A DNA stretch of 64,000 bases from Aliirhizobium wenxiniae (GTDB lineage: Bacteria > Pseudomonadota > Alphaproteobacteria > Rhizobiales > Rhizobiaceae), in NCBI RefSeq assembly GCF_014201355.1, contig NZ_JACHEG010000006.1:173905-237904 (forward strand), given 5' to 3'. The position numbers were made by a program, and so were the translations under genes. The notes below the pieces were generated by a model. That model saw nothing but the letters and a program-made list of their open reading frames with translations. It did no database searches and was not told the origin of the DNA. Shown here in pieces: positions 43,819 through 53,737 of the stretch (the first letter of the stretch is position 1; every line of letters starts with the position of its first letter).

Positions 43819-44718
43819 ATGCCTATCTACCAATCTGGTGTTTCCGATGTCGGCGTTGAATCTTCCGTATCTGCGCTTAGTTGGGGACCCGTTATAGGCG
43901 GCGCAATCGCGTCATCCGCTATCGCTCTTATCTTGCTTCTTCTAGGCGCCGGCGTCGGGCTCACGATGGTGTCGCCTTGGGCTGGCGAGAGTGCGTCATT
44001 CACAACGGTGAGCGTGACCGCGGCGATATGGTTTGTGGTGGTACAGTGGTTGGCCTCCGCACTCGGTGGATACCTGACCGGCCGTCTCCGCACGAAATGG
44101 GTAGGTGTCCACACGGATGAGGTTTTCTTTCGCGATACGGCGCATGGCTTCCTTACCTGGGCGCTCGCGACAGTTGTGATTGCCGGTCTTGCCGGATCCG
44201 CGTTCACATCACTTATCGGAGGCGGCGTGCAGGCTATAACACCGGCAGCCTCTACTGCCAGCATCGCCGGGGCGTCGGCCTCTAAAGGTGATGATGTCGG
44301 GCCAGATATGGCAACAGGTTACTTTACGGATGTGCTTTTGCGTCCTCAGGATCTTCGCAACCGAGCGCAGTCCGACGATGCAGCCGCAGCGGCCGAGGTC
44401 TCCCGGATACTCTTAAAATCCGCAGCGGCAGGGAATATGCCTGAGGAAGACAGAACCTATCTCTCCGCAGTCGTCGCGTCTCGCACTGGTTTGACGCCGG
44501 ATGAGGCCAATCAAAGGGTCGCAGCCGTACTTCAGAGCATAGAGCGGACAAAAGTGGAAACGCAACGGGCCGCTGACGAGGCGCGCAAGTCGGCATCGAC
44601 CACGGCAATGCTCGGAGCTGTATCGCTTCTGATTGGCGCCTTCATAGCATCCGCTGCAGCAGCCATCGGTGGCCGTCAGCGCGATGACGAAGAAGCAGCG
44701 TTGATAACAAAGCTTTAG
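43819..44718 (+). CDS. Conserved membrane protein
   Basis: This is a 299-residue protein. Hydrophobic segments lie near residues 24-50 (GAIASSAIALILLLLGAGVG), 66-90, 110-135 and 262-288 (GAVSLLIGAFIASAAAAIGG). A soluble loop of about 100 residues lies between the third and last. GGAGG precedes the start. It follows the 25-residue peptide in one operon. I recognise no transporter signature; similar proteins are annotated only as membrane proteins. Confidence 0.75.
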   Translation: MPIYQSGVSDVGVESSVSALSWGPVIGGAIASSAIALILLLLGAGVGLTMVSPWAGESASFTTVSVTAAIWFVVVQWLASALGGYLTGRLRTKWVGVHTDEVFFRDTAHGFLTWALATVVIAGLAGSAFTSLIGGGVQAITPAASTASIAGASASKGDDVGPDMATGYFTDVLLRPQDLRNRAQSDDAAAAAEVSRILLKSAAAGNMPEEDRTYLSAVVASRTGLTPDEANQRVAAVLQSIERTKVETQRAADEARKSASTTAMLGAVSLLIGAFIASAAAAIGGRQRDDEEAALITKL

Positions 44719-45325
44719 TCAGGGCACGCTGTGCGAATACGGCTGTACTCAAAGCGAGGCGGCTTATTCGCATTTTAGGGGTTTGGACTGTGCGGCAGCC
44801 GAAGCCTGCATATTGAAGGCACTGGGTGGTCGGGCGTCGCGGGATGAAGCTCTTGTACTGTTTGAGATCACGTTGCAACCTACAGATCTCAGCCGGATCT
44901 CCCCCGATCTTAAACTGGCGAGCTAACATCTTCTGGCAGATCCCCACGACCCAGTGGGCAGCGTTGCGGAACTCACTCGCCAGAACCGCAAGTTGTGATC
45001 GACCGCCTCTGCTCTCGCAATCTTGTGAATAACGCCGCCAACGAGGTCTCATACTCGGGGCAACGGCGTCGCCCCTGACCGCAGCCACAGCAAACGACCC
45101 CGAACCTATCCCGCTCATGAGTACGGCGCTCCTTTCTGCGTCGAAAATCCGTCGGCGTTCACCAGAGAGGAATTTGACCGCTGGGCCACGGTTTAAGTCT
45201 GGGTCCAGCTCTTGAATAAGCGCGAGGCACCGGTGCCCTTGTATCGACCGGTCCTGCGATGAAAAATGACAGGTCAGCCGTGATTGGGACGCATCCAGGT
45301 TCGCATGTATTTAAGGGAGGAAGCC
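44719..45325. other. Intergenic region without recognisable gene
   Basis: About 600 bases. A minus-strand frame (44642-45118) is open but overlaps the membrane-protein gene, is Arg/Cys-rich and matches nothing I know. No stress-promoter box seen. Confidence 0.35.
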
Positions 45326-46966
45326 ATGAACCATTTCATCACCGAAAAATCCAAGCTCGTTGAAACGGCATTGGTTGGCGTTGTCACGACCGCGAGAGGT
45401 CGAAACCTTGCTCTTCTGGAAGGTTATCCCGACATCAAAGTAGTCGTTGCCAAGGATGTGGATAAACGCAAGGTTGCGGTGATTTCGGGCGGCGGGTCCG
45501 GGCACGAACCCGCCCATGCCGGTTTCGTCGGCAACGGACTTTTGACCGCGGCCGTATGTGGCGAAGTGTTCGCCTCCCCAAGCGTCGACGCGGTCTTCAG
45601 CGCGATCACCGCTGTCACTGGGCCAGCCGGCTGCTTGCTTGTCGTAAAAAACTATACCGGCGATCGCCTGAATTTCGGACTTGCCGCTGAAAGAGCACGC
45701 GCGCTCGGATATCAAGTTGAGACGGTTGTTGTCTCCGACGATATCGCAATTCCAGGGTCGGCCCAGCCGCGTGGCCTTGCAGGAACGCTTTTTGTTCACA
45801 AAGTCGCCGGACATTTATCGACGCGCGGCGCTTCACTTAAAGCTGTGGCGGCCGCCGCCCGTAAAGCTTCATCGCAGCTCGCAACGCTTGGACTTGCGGT
45901 TGACACGTGCACCATTCCCGGTGCCCAAAAAACTGACCGCATCAAACAGGGGCACGCGGAGCTAGGGCTTGGCATCCATGGCGAACCAGGCATCGAACTG
46001 GTAGAGAACCGCCCGATCGGTGAACTCGTCGGAACCGTCTCTTCGCATTTGGCGAAAGGGTTGCCGGCCGACGCGCGCGTCGCGCTGCTTATCAATAATC
46101 TGGGGGGCATGACGGAGCTGGAAATGGCATCGGTAACAGACGCCGTTGTCGCCACACCGCTTTTTGAGAGCGTCGATTATCTCATTGGGCCAAGGAGGCT
46201 AATGACCTCGCTGGATATGAAGGGGTTCTCGTTGTCATATCTTGTTTTGGACGCGGAGTTGGAGGAAGCGATCACCTCCGATGTCGAACCATTAGCCTGG
46301 CAGGCCGCGATTCGCCCGTCAATACTGGAATTCTTGCCGATTGAAAGTGGCAGCTTGGCCCGGACATTCGAGCCTTCGGAAAATGCCGCGATGAGGACGA
46401 TCCTTTCGACGGCGACCGCGTTGTTCATCGAGAAGGAAGCATTTTTAAACGAACTCGATAGCCGCGTGGGAGATGGTGACACTGGCTCCACCTTCGCAAC
46501 GGCTGCCCGCACGATTGCGGGCGAGCTTGACGGCCTTCCCCTTGATGCAGGCTCAAACCTTTGTGCCCGCCTGAGTGATATTCTGTCTCGTAATATGGGC
46601 GGATCGAGCGGAATTTTGCTAGCTATCTTTTTCGCTGCCGCTTCAGATGCCTACGGACAGGCCTCCAATTGGCCTAAAGCCCTGAAGGCTGGCCTAGATA
46701 AGATGAAGTCCTATGGAGGAGCAAACCTAGGCGACCGCACGATGATCGATGCGCTTCAGCTGGCAATCGAAAGTCTGGTTGGCGGCTCCAACTTGCAAAG
46801 TGCTGCTCTAGCTGCGCGGCATGGCGCCAACCTGACGGGAAAGATGCAGTCTGCAAAAGCCGGGAGATCCGCCCATGTCGCAGCCAGAAATCTCAGTGGA
46901 AACGTCGACCCTGGCGCGGAGGCTGTCGCGATCCTGTTTGAGCGCCTGGCGTCCGCAAAGCCATAA
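45326..46966 (+). CDS. Dihydroxyacetone kinase (DhaK-DhaL fusion)
   Basis: This is a 546-residue ATP-dependent dihydroxyacetone kinase. DhaK domain (about 1-330): ISGGGSGHEPAHAGFVG and the substrate-binding His in GLGIHGEPGIEL. DhaL domain (about 350-546): metal-binding LDSRVGDGDTGSTFA and NMGGSSGILLAIFF. It phosphorylates dihydroxyacetone or a related triose. ATG at 45326 follows GGGAGG. It stands alone, without the phosphotransferase genes of PEP-dependent systems, so it probably uses ATP. Confidence 0.93.
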   Translation: MNHFITEKSKLVETALVGVVTTARGRNLALLEGYPDIKVVVAKDVDKRKVAVISGGGSGHEPAHAGFVGNGLLTAAVCGEVFASPSVDAVFSAITAVTGPAGCLLVVKNYTGDRLNFGLAAERARALGYQVETVVVSDDIAIPGSAQPRGLAGTLFVHKVAGHLSTRGASLKAVAAAARKASSQLATLGLAVDTCTIPGAQKTDRIKQGHAELGLGIHGEPGIELVENRPIGELVGTVSSHLAKGLPADARVALLINNLGGMTELEMASVTDAVVATPLFESVDYLIGPRRLMTSLDMKGFSLSYLVLDAELEEAITSDVEPLAWQAAIRPSILEFLPIESGSLARTFEPSENAAMRTILSTATALFIEKEAFLNELDSRVGDGDTGSTFATAARTIAGELDGLPLDAGSNLCARLSDILSRNMGGSSGILLAIFFAAASDAYGQASNWPKALKAGLDKMKSYGGANLGDRTMIDALQLAIESLVGGSNLQSAALAARHGANLTGKMQSAKAGRSAHVAARNLSGNVDPGAEAVAILFERLASAKP

Positions 46967-46995
46967 AAATCGGCGGCACCATTTCAGTTGCGCGC

Positions 46996-47196
46996 TTAAT
47001 ATGCTTTGCCGCGCCGATCGGGAACGCCGCCTAGGGTGTGCATCGCGAGCAGGTTGACAGACTGCTCCTCCACTTCACCATCGCGATGCCCCTCGATCGC
47101 ACGGGCATACCCGTACGTATTACCCCAGCGCATGGTATCCAAGCTTGGTCGTTTGACATCAAGCCATTCAGGTGGTTGGTTTTGAATGTCCGTCAA
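46996..47196 (-). CDS. Small hypothetical protein
   Basis: This is a 66-residue protein if started at TTG 47196 (TDIQNQPPEWLDVKRPSLDT, then MRWGNTYGYARAIEG). The composition looks coding. An ATG at 47244 would add a hydrophobic segment that is antisense to the OsmC start region. No family recognised. Confidence 0.4.
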   Translation of the reverse strand: MTDIQNQPPEWLDVKRPSLDTMRWGNTYGYARAIEGHRDGEVEEQSVNLLAMHTLGGVPDRRGKAY

Positions 47197-47233
47197 TTCA
47201 AGCAATCTTTGAATAGAGAAAAGGAGGAAAAAT

Positions 47234-47665
47234 ATGGTGATCAAAAAAAGCGGATCGGCGCACTGGACTGGCGGCCTGAAGGATGGAATGGGGGAAATCT
47301 CGTCCGAGAGCGGAGCTCTTAACGCCCATCCTTATGGCTTTAAAACACGTTTCGAAGGTGTGAAGGGAACAAATCCCGAGGAATTGATCGGTGCGGCCCA
47401 TGCCGCCTGCTTTACAATGGCGCTTTCCCTGATCCTTGGTGATGCGGGCTTAACGGCGACAAGTCTAGACACGAAAGCGGTTGTCAGTCTTGATAAGGTC
47501 GGAGACGGTTTCGCGATCACGGCAATCGAACTGAACCTTAGCGGTACTGTGCCAAATGCTGACGAGGCGCGTTTCACCGAGCTAGCCAACAAGGCGAAAG
47601 AAGGATGCCCTGTGTCAAAGGCACTCGCGACGGTCCCGATCAGTCTGAACGTTACCTTTTCCTGA
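47234..47665 (+). CDS. OsmC family peroxiredoxin
   Basis: This is a 143-residue OsmC protein. The two redox Cys lie in AAHAACFTMALSLIL and AKEGCPVSKALATVP. The N-terminus has AHWTGGLKDGMGEISSESG. GGAGG precedes the ATG. It reduces organic hydroperoxides and is usually induced by osmotic or peroxide stress. Confidence 0.93.
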   Translation: MVIKKSGSAHWTGGLKDGMGEISSESGALNAHPYGFKTRFEGVKGTNPEELIGAAHAACFTMALSLILGDAGLTATSLDTKAVVSLDKVGDGFAITAIELNLSGTVPNADEARFTELANKAKEGCPVSKALATVPISLNVTFS

Positions 47666-47751
47666 CGCTCATAATCCGCTCCTGTACTTTCGCGGTTAGG
47701 AGTGACAGTTGATGTTGCAGGAGCAACCGCTATCTCGCCGAAATCTTCTTA

Positions 47752-47783
47752 AAACGGCTAGTGCTGTAACGGGCTAGCCGTTT
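47752..47783 (+). terminator. Hairpin after OsmC
   Basis: Perfect 10-base arms AAACGGCTAG and CTAGCCGTTT with a 12-base loop, about 90 bases after the OsmC stop. Only three Ts follow, so termination is probable but not certain. Confidence 0.5.
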
Positions 47784-47963
47784 CATCGGCAGACAGTTTG
47801 GAACGGCTCCCAGTGCCACACCGACACTGTAACGCTCCTTGGTTGTTCACGCAGGATGAAACACGCAGGAAGTGATGAGCGAATTTATATTAGACTTTAC
47901 GTATATCTTAAACGAGAATTCAAGGCTGTGAATGTAACATCGGCTCCAACTTGGGGCCTTGTA

Positions 47964-49774
47964 ATGACGCTGCAGCTGCAAAACGTAATTCTGGAACAGA
48001 TCGCTCGAGGCGAGCCCCTTAAAATCACGATTGGTAGTCTTTGCAGAGCAGTCGAGGCGATCGCCACTGACGCTGTCTGCTCGGTCCTTGCCGTGGACGA
48101 GGGTCGGTTACAAACCCTGGCGGCCCCCACCCTGCCGGACGATTTTTCCAACGCCATCAACGGATTGCGGGTAGGCCCCCTCGTCGGTTCCTGTGGTACT
48201 GCAGCGTTCCTAGGAAAGCCTGTCGTCGTCACCGACATCGCGACCGATCCCCGCTGGCGAGACTTTCGTGATATGGCATCACCGCTCGGGTATCGGGCGT
48301 GCTGGTCTTCGCCGATCATAATCGATGAGAAAGTGGTCGGGACCTTCGCCTTTTATTTTCGCGAGCAGCGCGGCCCGTCCCTGCGCGAACAGGAGATCGT
48401 GGATGCGAGCGTCCATTTGTGCGCCCTTGCAATCGAAAGAGACCGGCGCGTGGCGGAGCGTGAGCGACTGAGCTACACGGACTGGATGACAGGCCTGCCA
48501 AACAGGCTTCGTTTTCAGCAGCGGCTGTCGGATCTGACGACATGCGCAAACAACTGGGGGATCCTTCTTCTTGATCTTGATAACCTTAAACTGGTCAACG
48601 ACACGTTTGGGCATACCGCCGGTGATGACCTGATCCGGATCGTCTCGCAACGGTTGTCGGCGGTCGTTGGTGCTTATGACACATTCCGGTTGGGAGGCGA
48701 CGAGTTTGCGATTGTCGTTACCGGAGCGGCAGAGACTGTCGACCTGAAGGTGCCTGCTGCCGAGATCCTCGAGACGCTGAAAAAAGCTGCCGATTGCGCG
48801 GGTCATGTGGTTTTTCCCGCAGCAACAATTGGTGGTTCGCGACGGGATCAAGCCGCATCCGCTGAAGGGGTGCTCAAGAATGCCGACGTCGCACTCTATC
48901 ATGCTAAGGACACACGACGGGGCAACTTCTTTGAATATGCTTCTGGGCTTGGAACCGCGATTACCCGGCGATTTCGTGCTGTTCGAGATACCGAACTCGC
49001 GCTTCGGGAAGACCGGATTAGAGCGTTCTACCAGCCTATAGTTCGACTGGATACGCGCGAGGTGGTGGGGTTTGAAGCGCTCTGCCGGATGCAGACCCAT
49101 AGTGGTGACATCATTGCCGCCGCGATGTTTCATGAGGCAACCAAGGATGCAAAAATTGCCTCAGACCTCACACAGCGAATGCTGCTTCAAGTGGCGGATG
49201 ATATCAGCTCCTGGCTGGATGAAGGCCTTCCCCTCCAGCACGTCGGGATCAACATTTCTGCGGTCGACCTTCACATAGGTAATCTGGGAGAGCGGTTGTG
49301 TGATGCGTTTGCGGCCGCATGTCCAGCTCGATCACATCATCCTCGAAGTGACTGAGTCGGTCTATCTGGGACGGCTTGCAGATGAGATTGCCGGCCAGAT
49401 CCGAAAGCTTCGAGAACGCGGCCTGCGCGTCGCGCTCGACGATTTCGGCACCGGGTACGCGTCGCTTACCCATCTGCTGACAATGCCGGTCGATATCATC
49501 AAGATCGACAAATCCTTCATCGACCAGTTGGGGCCGCTCGAACCCGCTTGCTTCATCGTGGAGGGGTTGGTTCAGATCGCCAAAAAGCTCGGCATACGGG
49601 TGGTGGCGGAGGGGATTTGAAGACGAAGCCCAACTGGAAAGGCTTTTGTCTCTTGGATGCCTCCTTGGCCAAGGTTTTCTTTTCTCAAAGGCTGTGGACA
49701 GGGATGCAGCGGCCGCGTTGCTCTTACGATATGGCCAAACGAGGCCAATCAGCGATCGGATCAAGAGGGCGTAA
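47964..49774 (+). pseudogene. GAF-GGDEF-EAL c-di-GMP enzyme, two frameshifts
   Basis: A GAF domain (about 20-160: VGSCGTAAFLGKPVVVTDIA) is followed by GGDEF (LGGDEFAIV intact) and EAL (VVGFEALCRM). The frame breaks near 49310 inside EAL and again at 49615, where one extra T disrupts EGIEDEAQL. The remaining EAL pieces (LDDFGTGYASL, then IKIDKSFID, then GQGFLFSKA) continue to 49774. A truncated GGDEF protein without full EAL could be made and might act as a one-way cyclase. Start near 47964 (MTLQLQNVILEQIARG). Confidence 0.85.
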
Positions 49775-50302
49775 CATCGACGAGCCGCGATAAGTAAAGC
49801 ACCGACCTCTCCTCCATCACGTGCGGCTGGTCGATGGCCGTCACGTAAATGGTTCCCCCCCGGCTGCCAGCGCGAAAATTTAACGCGGTTATCTAATCGC
49901 TCCCTCGAAGCTTTGAGTGACTTCATGCAATGCGCGCTCGCAGTACGGGCAGGTCCAAATAGACCTAAAAAATCTTTCTTTTCTCCGGAACCATTTTTAC
50001 GCTCAGGCATTACCGGGCTCAAAGTGAGACAGTGTAAGATATAGATTGGTTCTTTGAATGGTGCAGGCAGGCCCGGATTGCGGGATAATATTCCGTAACC
50101 ACTCTGGCACGGGCGACCCGCAGATACGTCGAGCGTTGCTGCGCCTTTCAACTCCCTTGAGTTTACCTCCTCATCTCGAGCACTTCTCTTTTCGGTGTAG
50201 CCGTCGTTTTGCCGTTCGAAAATCACTACATAATTGCGCCACGACGTCGATCCAGCTACCGGTCTCACCGATCAGATTGCTTCCTCTTTCCTCGAGATAT
50301 CC
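49775..50302. other. Intergenic region upstream of the hybrid kinase operon
   Basis: About 530 bases without a convincing gene. It must hold the promoter of the large kinase operon; I cannot point to a clear box. Confidence 0.4.
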
Positions 50303-53300
50303 ATGATAAAGTCCAATGTCGCGACACCGTCGCGGCGAACCGTCGGCCTCGACCCTTCCGTCGCATTTAGCCTTGCGGGAGCGTTGGCGTTTTTCATCAT
50401 CAGCGCAGCAGTCTCCTGGTATAATGTCCAGACCCTTCGCTCGAACAATGAGCGTGTCGTGCACTCGCATGAAGTCATTGTCGGCCTCTCCGATCTGCTT
50501 TCCAATATCCAGGACGCCGAGACGGGGCAGCGCGGCTTTTTATTGACCGAAAGCGAACGTTACCTAGAGCCATACACGTCCGCTCTCATGGCCATTCCGC
50601 GACGTCTTGAAACGATCAATGCGATGATCAGCGACAATGTCTCGCAGCGGCAAAGGCTGGGAGTCTTGAAATCTCGGATCGAAGGGAAACTCGCCGAGCT
50701 GCGCGAGACGATCGATCTGCGGCGCACACAAGGCGAGCAGGCAGCGCTCGCGCTCGTCAATTCCGATCGCGGCAAAGCAGAGATGGACGCTGTTCGTGAG
50801 CAACTCACGGCAATGCGGCAGGAAGAGACGCGGTTGCGAATGCTGCGGCTTGCGGAAATGGACAGTGCCTACACCACAGCGTTTGCCAGCAGCGTGCTGG
50901 CCGGATTGCTCGGTATCTTGCTGACCGTCGCGATCGCATTCTTGATGCGCCAGGCAACCCTTTCGCGGCGGCGGCAGGATTGGCTGCAATCCGGTGAGGT
51001 CGGCCTCAATGCCGCCGTCACCGGAGACCGACGCATTGAAGATCTCGGCGACAGCATTCTGGAGTTTCTTACCCGATATACTGATGCCGTGGCGGCTGCG
51101 ATTTTCGTGAAGGATGAAGACGATTTCCAGCGTGCATCGAGCTGGGGCGTTCCCAACGGCGCAAACGTGCCCGCCAACTTCAAACCTCGGGAAGGACTGC
51201 TCGGCCAGGCAGTATCGAGTGCAAAGCCGATCCTGGTTGCCGATGTACCTGACGGTTATCTCGCCTTCGGGTCGGCACTTGGGGCCGACAAGCCGCGGCA
51301 TATCATCATTTCTCCTGGAAGCATTGATGGCGCGGTCAATTGCGTGATCGAACTCGGTTTTCTGCACCCTGTCGATGACACGGTTCTTACACTTCTCGAT
51401 CAGGCGTCGGCATCGATCGCAACTGCCGTACGCTCGGCAAAATATCGCAGTGACCTTCAGAACCTGCTTCGCGAGACCCAGCGACAGGCCGAGGAATTGC
51501 AGGTCCAGGGTGAAGAACTGCGCGTTTCCAATGAGGAACTTGAGGAGCAGGGCCGCGCCTTGAAGGAATCGCAGGCTCGCCTGGAGCAGCAGCAGGTTGA
51601 GCTGGAACAGACAAACTCGCAGCTGGAAGAACAAGCTCAGCAGTTGGAAGGCCAGCGCGACGACCTCGAGAAGGTCAACGCTTCGGTCCAGCTCAAGGCT
51701 CGTGAACTTGAACAGGCCAGCCGGTACAAGTCCGACTTTCTTGCCAATATGTCGCATGAATTGCGCACACCGCTCAATTCCTCGCTCATCCTTGCCAAGC
51801 TTCTCGCCGACAACCCGGATGACAACCTGACCGCGGAACAGGTCAAATACGCCCAGACCATTCAGTCCTCCGGCAACGACCTGCTCAATCTGATCAATGA
51901 CATCCTCGATCTATCCAAAATCGAGGCCGGCCATGTCGACATCAGGCCTGAGACGATTTCTCTTGAGAGACTTGTTGGTAGCATCAGGCAGCTGTTTGAT
52001 CCCGTCGCGAGATCGAAGGATCTCGCGTTCGAGATTGACATCGCACCTGACGCGCCGACCGTAATCGAGACGGATCCTCAACGCCTTGAACAGGTCCTCA
52101 AGAACCTGCTTTCAAATGCGTTTAAATTCACCGAGAAGGGCAAGGTTACCCTGTCCATCCGAAATGACAATAACGGTCAGGTGGCTATCGCGGTCTCTGA
52201 TACCGGGATCGGTATCGCCGAGGATCAGCAAAACAGCATTTTCGAAGCCTTCCATCAGGCTGATGGCACGATCAGCCGACGTTTTGGCGGGACGGGCCTG
52301 GGGCTCTCGATATCCCGAGAACTGGTACGATTGCTCGCAGGTTCCATTCACCTGACCAGCCGGCACAATGTCGGAAGCACGTTTACCGTCGTTGTCCCTG
52401 TCTCCTATGATCCTGCACAGGTTGCCTCGCGCGACATCCGTTCGGCGGTTGCGGTCGCATCACTGGAACCGGCTGTCGCCGACGTGAGCCCTTCGCCTGC
52501 TGAACGCCGTCAGATTGTCGAGGACGATAGGGCTGCCGCCAGTGACGGCCGTCGTACATTACTGGTGATTGAAGATGACGACAGCTTTTCCGCAATCCTG
52601 AGGGATCTTGCTCGGGAAAAGGGCTTCCGCGCGCTTGTTGCGGGAACGGCGCATGAGGCGCTGGAACTGGCCAAACAGCATATGCCCAGCGCCATTGTTC
52701 TCGACGTCGGATTGCCTGATCAGTCCGGTCTGTCTGTCCTTGACCGGCTCAAGCGTGACGTGCGCACGCGACACATTCCCATTCATATCGTTTCGGCGGA
52801 CGACTACACCGAAACGGCGCTTTCGCTTGGCGCGGTCGGCTACATGATGAAGCCTGTCCAGCGCGAGCAACTTATCGATGTGCTTGAAAAACTGGATGCG
52901 AGGCTGTCCCAAGGTCTGCATCGGGTTTTGATCGTCGAGGACAATGCCGTCCAGCGCGAGGCGGTCGAAAAACTTCTCACCTCCCATGATGTTGAGACGA
53001 TCAGCACCGGAACGGCCGCGGAATGCCTGACGCTTTTGAAGGAGCAGACGTTCGACTGCATGGTCCTCGATCTGTCGCTGCCTGACGCTTCCGGCTATTC
53101 ACTTCTTGAAACCATCAGCGCGGACGACAGCCATTCCTTCCCGCCGGTGATCGTCTATACCGGCCGCGTCCTGTCTGCTGACGAAGAACAGCGACTTCGT
53201 CGTTATTCGAAGTCCATCATCATCAAGGGAGCAAAGTCGCCCGAGCGTCTTCTTGATGAGGTTTCGCTGTTTCTGCATCAGGTGGTTTCAGATCTGCCTG

Positions 53301-53737
53301 ATGAGCAACAAAAGATGATCCGCAAGGCGCGCAATAGGGATGCGCTTATGGAAGGTCGCCGGATCATGGTCGTCGAAGACGACGTTCGTAATGTCTACGC
53401 GTTGACCAATATCCTTGAGCCCCGCGGCGCACTTATCGAGATTGCTCGTAACGGCCAGGAGGCTCTCGACAAGCTTGAGCGGTCTCAGAACGATCCGGCG
53501 ACAGCGGTCGATCTGGTGCTGATGGATGTGATGATGCCAGTCATGGACGGATTGACCGCGACCCGTGCGATTCGCAGAAATCCAAATTGGAAGAAGCTGC
53601 CGATCATCACCCTGACAGCAAAGGCCATGCCGGACGATCAAGAGCGCTGCATCGAGGCCGGCGCCAATGATTATATGGCAAAGCCGCTTGACGTGGAAAA
53701 GCTTCTTTCTCTGGTACGTGTATGGATGCCGCGGTGA
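50303..53737 (+). CDS. CHASE3-GAF hybrid histidine kinase with three receivers
   Basis: This is an 1144-residue membrane sensor. TM1 is near 18-38 (AFSLAGALAFFIISAAVSW), then a CHASE3-type periplasmic region (DAETGQRGFLLT), TM2 near 190-215, a GAF domain (about 235-385), and a long Glu/Gln coiled coil. HisKA has FLANMSHELRTPLNSS and HATPase has GGTGLGLSISRELV. Three receiver domains follow: IVLDVGLPDQSG, MVLDLSLPDASG and LVLMDVMMPVMDG with AKAMP. The last 16 bases overlap the CheR gene. It heads an operon with CheR, CheB and a second hybrid kinase. Confidence 0.95.
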   Translation: MIKSNVATPSRRTVGLDPSVAFSLAGALAFFIISAAVSWYNVQTLRSNNERVVHSHEVIVGLSDLLSNIQDAETGQRGFLLTESERYLEPYTSALMAIPRRLETINAMISDNVSQRQRLGVLKSRIEGKLAELRETIDLRRTQGEQAALALVNSDRGKAEMDAVREQLTAMRQEETRLRMLRLAEMDSAYTTAFASSVLAGLLGILLTVAIAFLMRQATLSRRRQDWLQSGEVGLNAAVTGDRRIEDLGDSILEFLTRYTDAVAAAIFVKDEDDFQRASSWGVPNGANVPANFKPREGLLGQAVSSAKPILVADVPDGYLAFGSALGADKPRHIIISPGSIDGAVNCVIELGFLHPVDDTVLTLLDQASASIATAVRSAKYRSDLQNLLRETQRQAEELQVQGEELRVSNEELEEQGRALKESQARLEQQQVELEQTNSQLEEQAQQLEGQRDDLEKVNASVQLKARELEQASRYKSDFLANMSHELRTPLNSSLILAKLLADNPDDNLTAEQVKYAQTIQSSGNDLLNLINDILDLSKIEAGHVDIRPETISLERLVGSIRQLFDPVARSKDLAFEIDIAPDAPTVIETDPQRLEQVLKNLLSNAFKFTEKGKVTLSIRNDNNGQVAIAVSDTGIGIAEDQQNSIFEAFHQADGTISRRFGGTGLGLSISRELVRLLAGSIHLTSRHNVGSTFTVVVPVSYDPAQVASRDIRSAVAVASLEPAVADVSPSPAERRQIVEDDRAAASDGRRTLLVIEDDDSFSAILRDLAREKGFRALVAGTAHEALELAKQHMPSAIVLDVGLPDQSGLSVLDRLKRDVRTRHIPIHIVSADDYTETALSLGAVGYMMKPVQREQLIDVLEKLDARLSQGLHRVLIVEDNAVQREAVEKLLTSHDVETISTGTAAECLTLLKEQTFDCMVLDLSLPDASGYSLLETISADDSHSFPPVIVYTGRVLSADEEQRLRRYSKSIIIKGAKSPERLLDEVSLFLHQVVSDLPDEQQKMIRKARNRDALMEGRRIMVVEDDVRNVYALTNILEPRGALIEIARNGQEALDKLERSQNDPATAVDLVLMDVMMPVMDGLTATRAIRRNPNWKKLPIITLTAKAMPDDQERCIEAGANDYMAKPLDVEKLLSLVRVWMPR

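Noticed and set aside
44642..45118. A minus-strand frame of 158 residues after the membrane protein.
   Set aside because: It overlaps the membrane-protein gene, is Arg/Cys-rich, has no ribosome-binding site and matches nothing known to me.
49249..50268. A 339-residue minus-strand frame across the GGDEF-EAL 3' end and the following gap.
   Set aside because: It is antisense to clear EAL blocks, has atypical composition and no recognisable domain.
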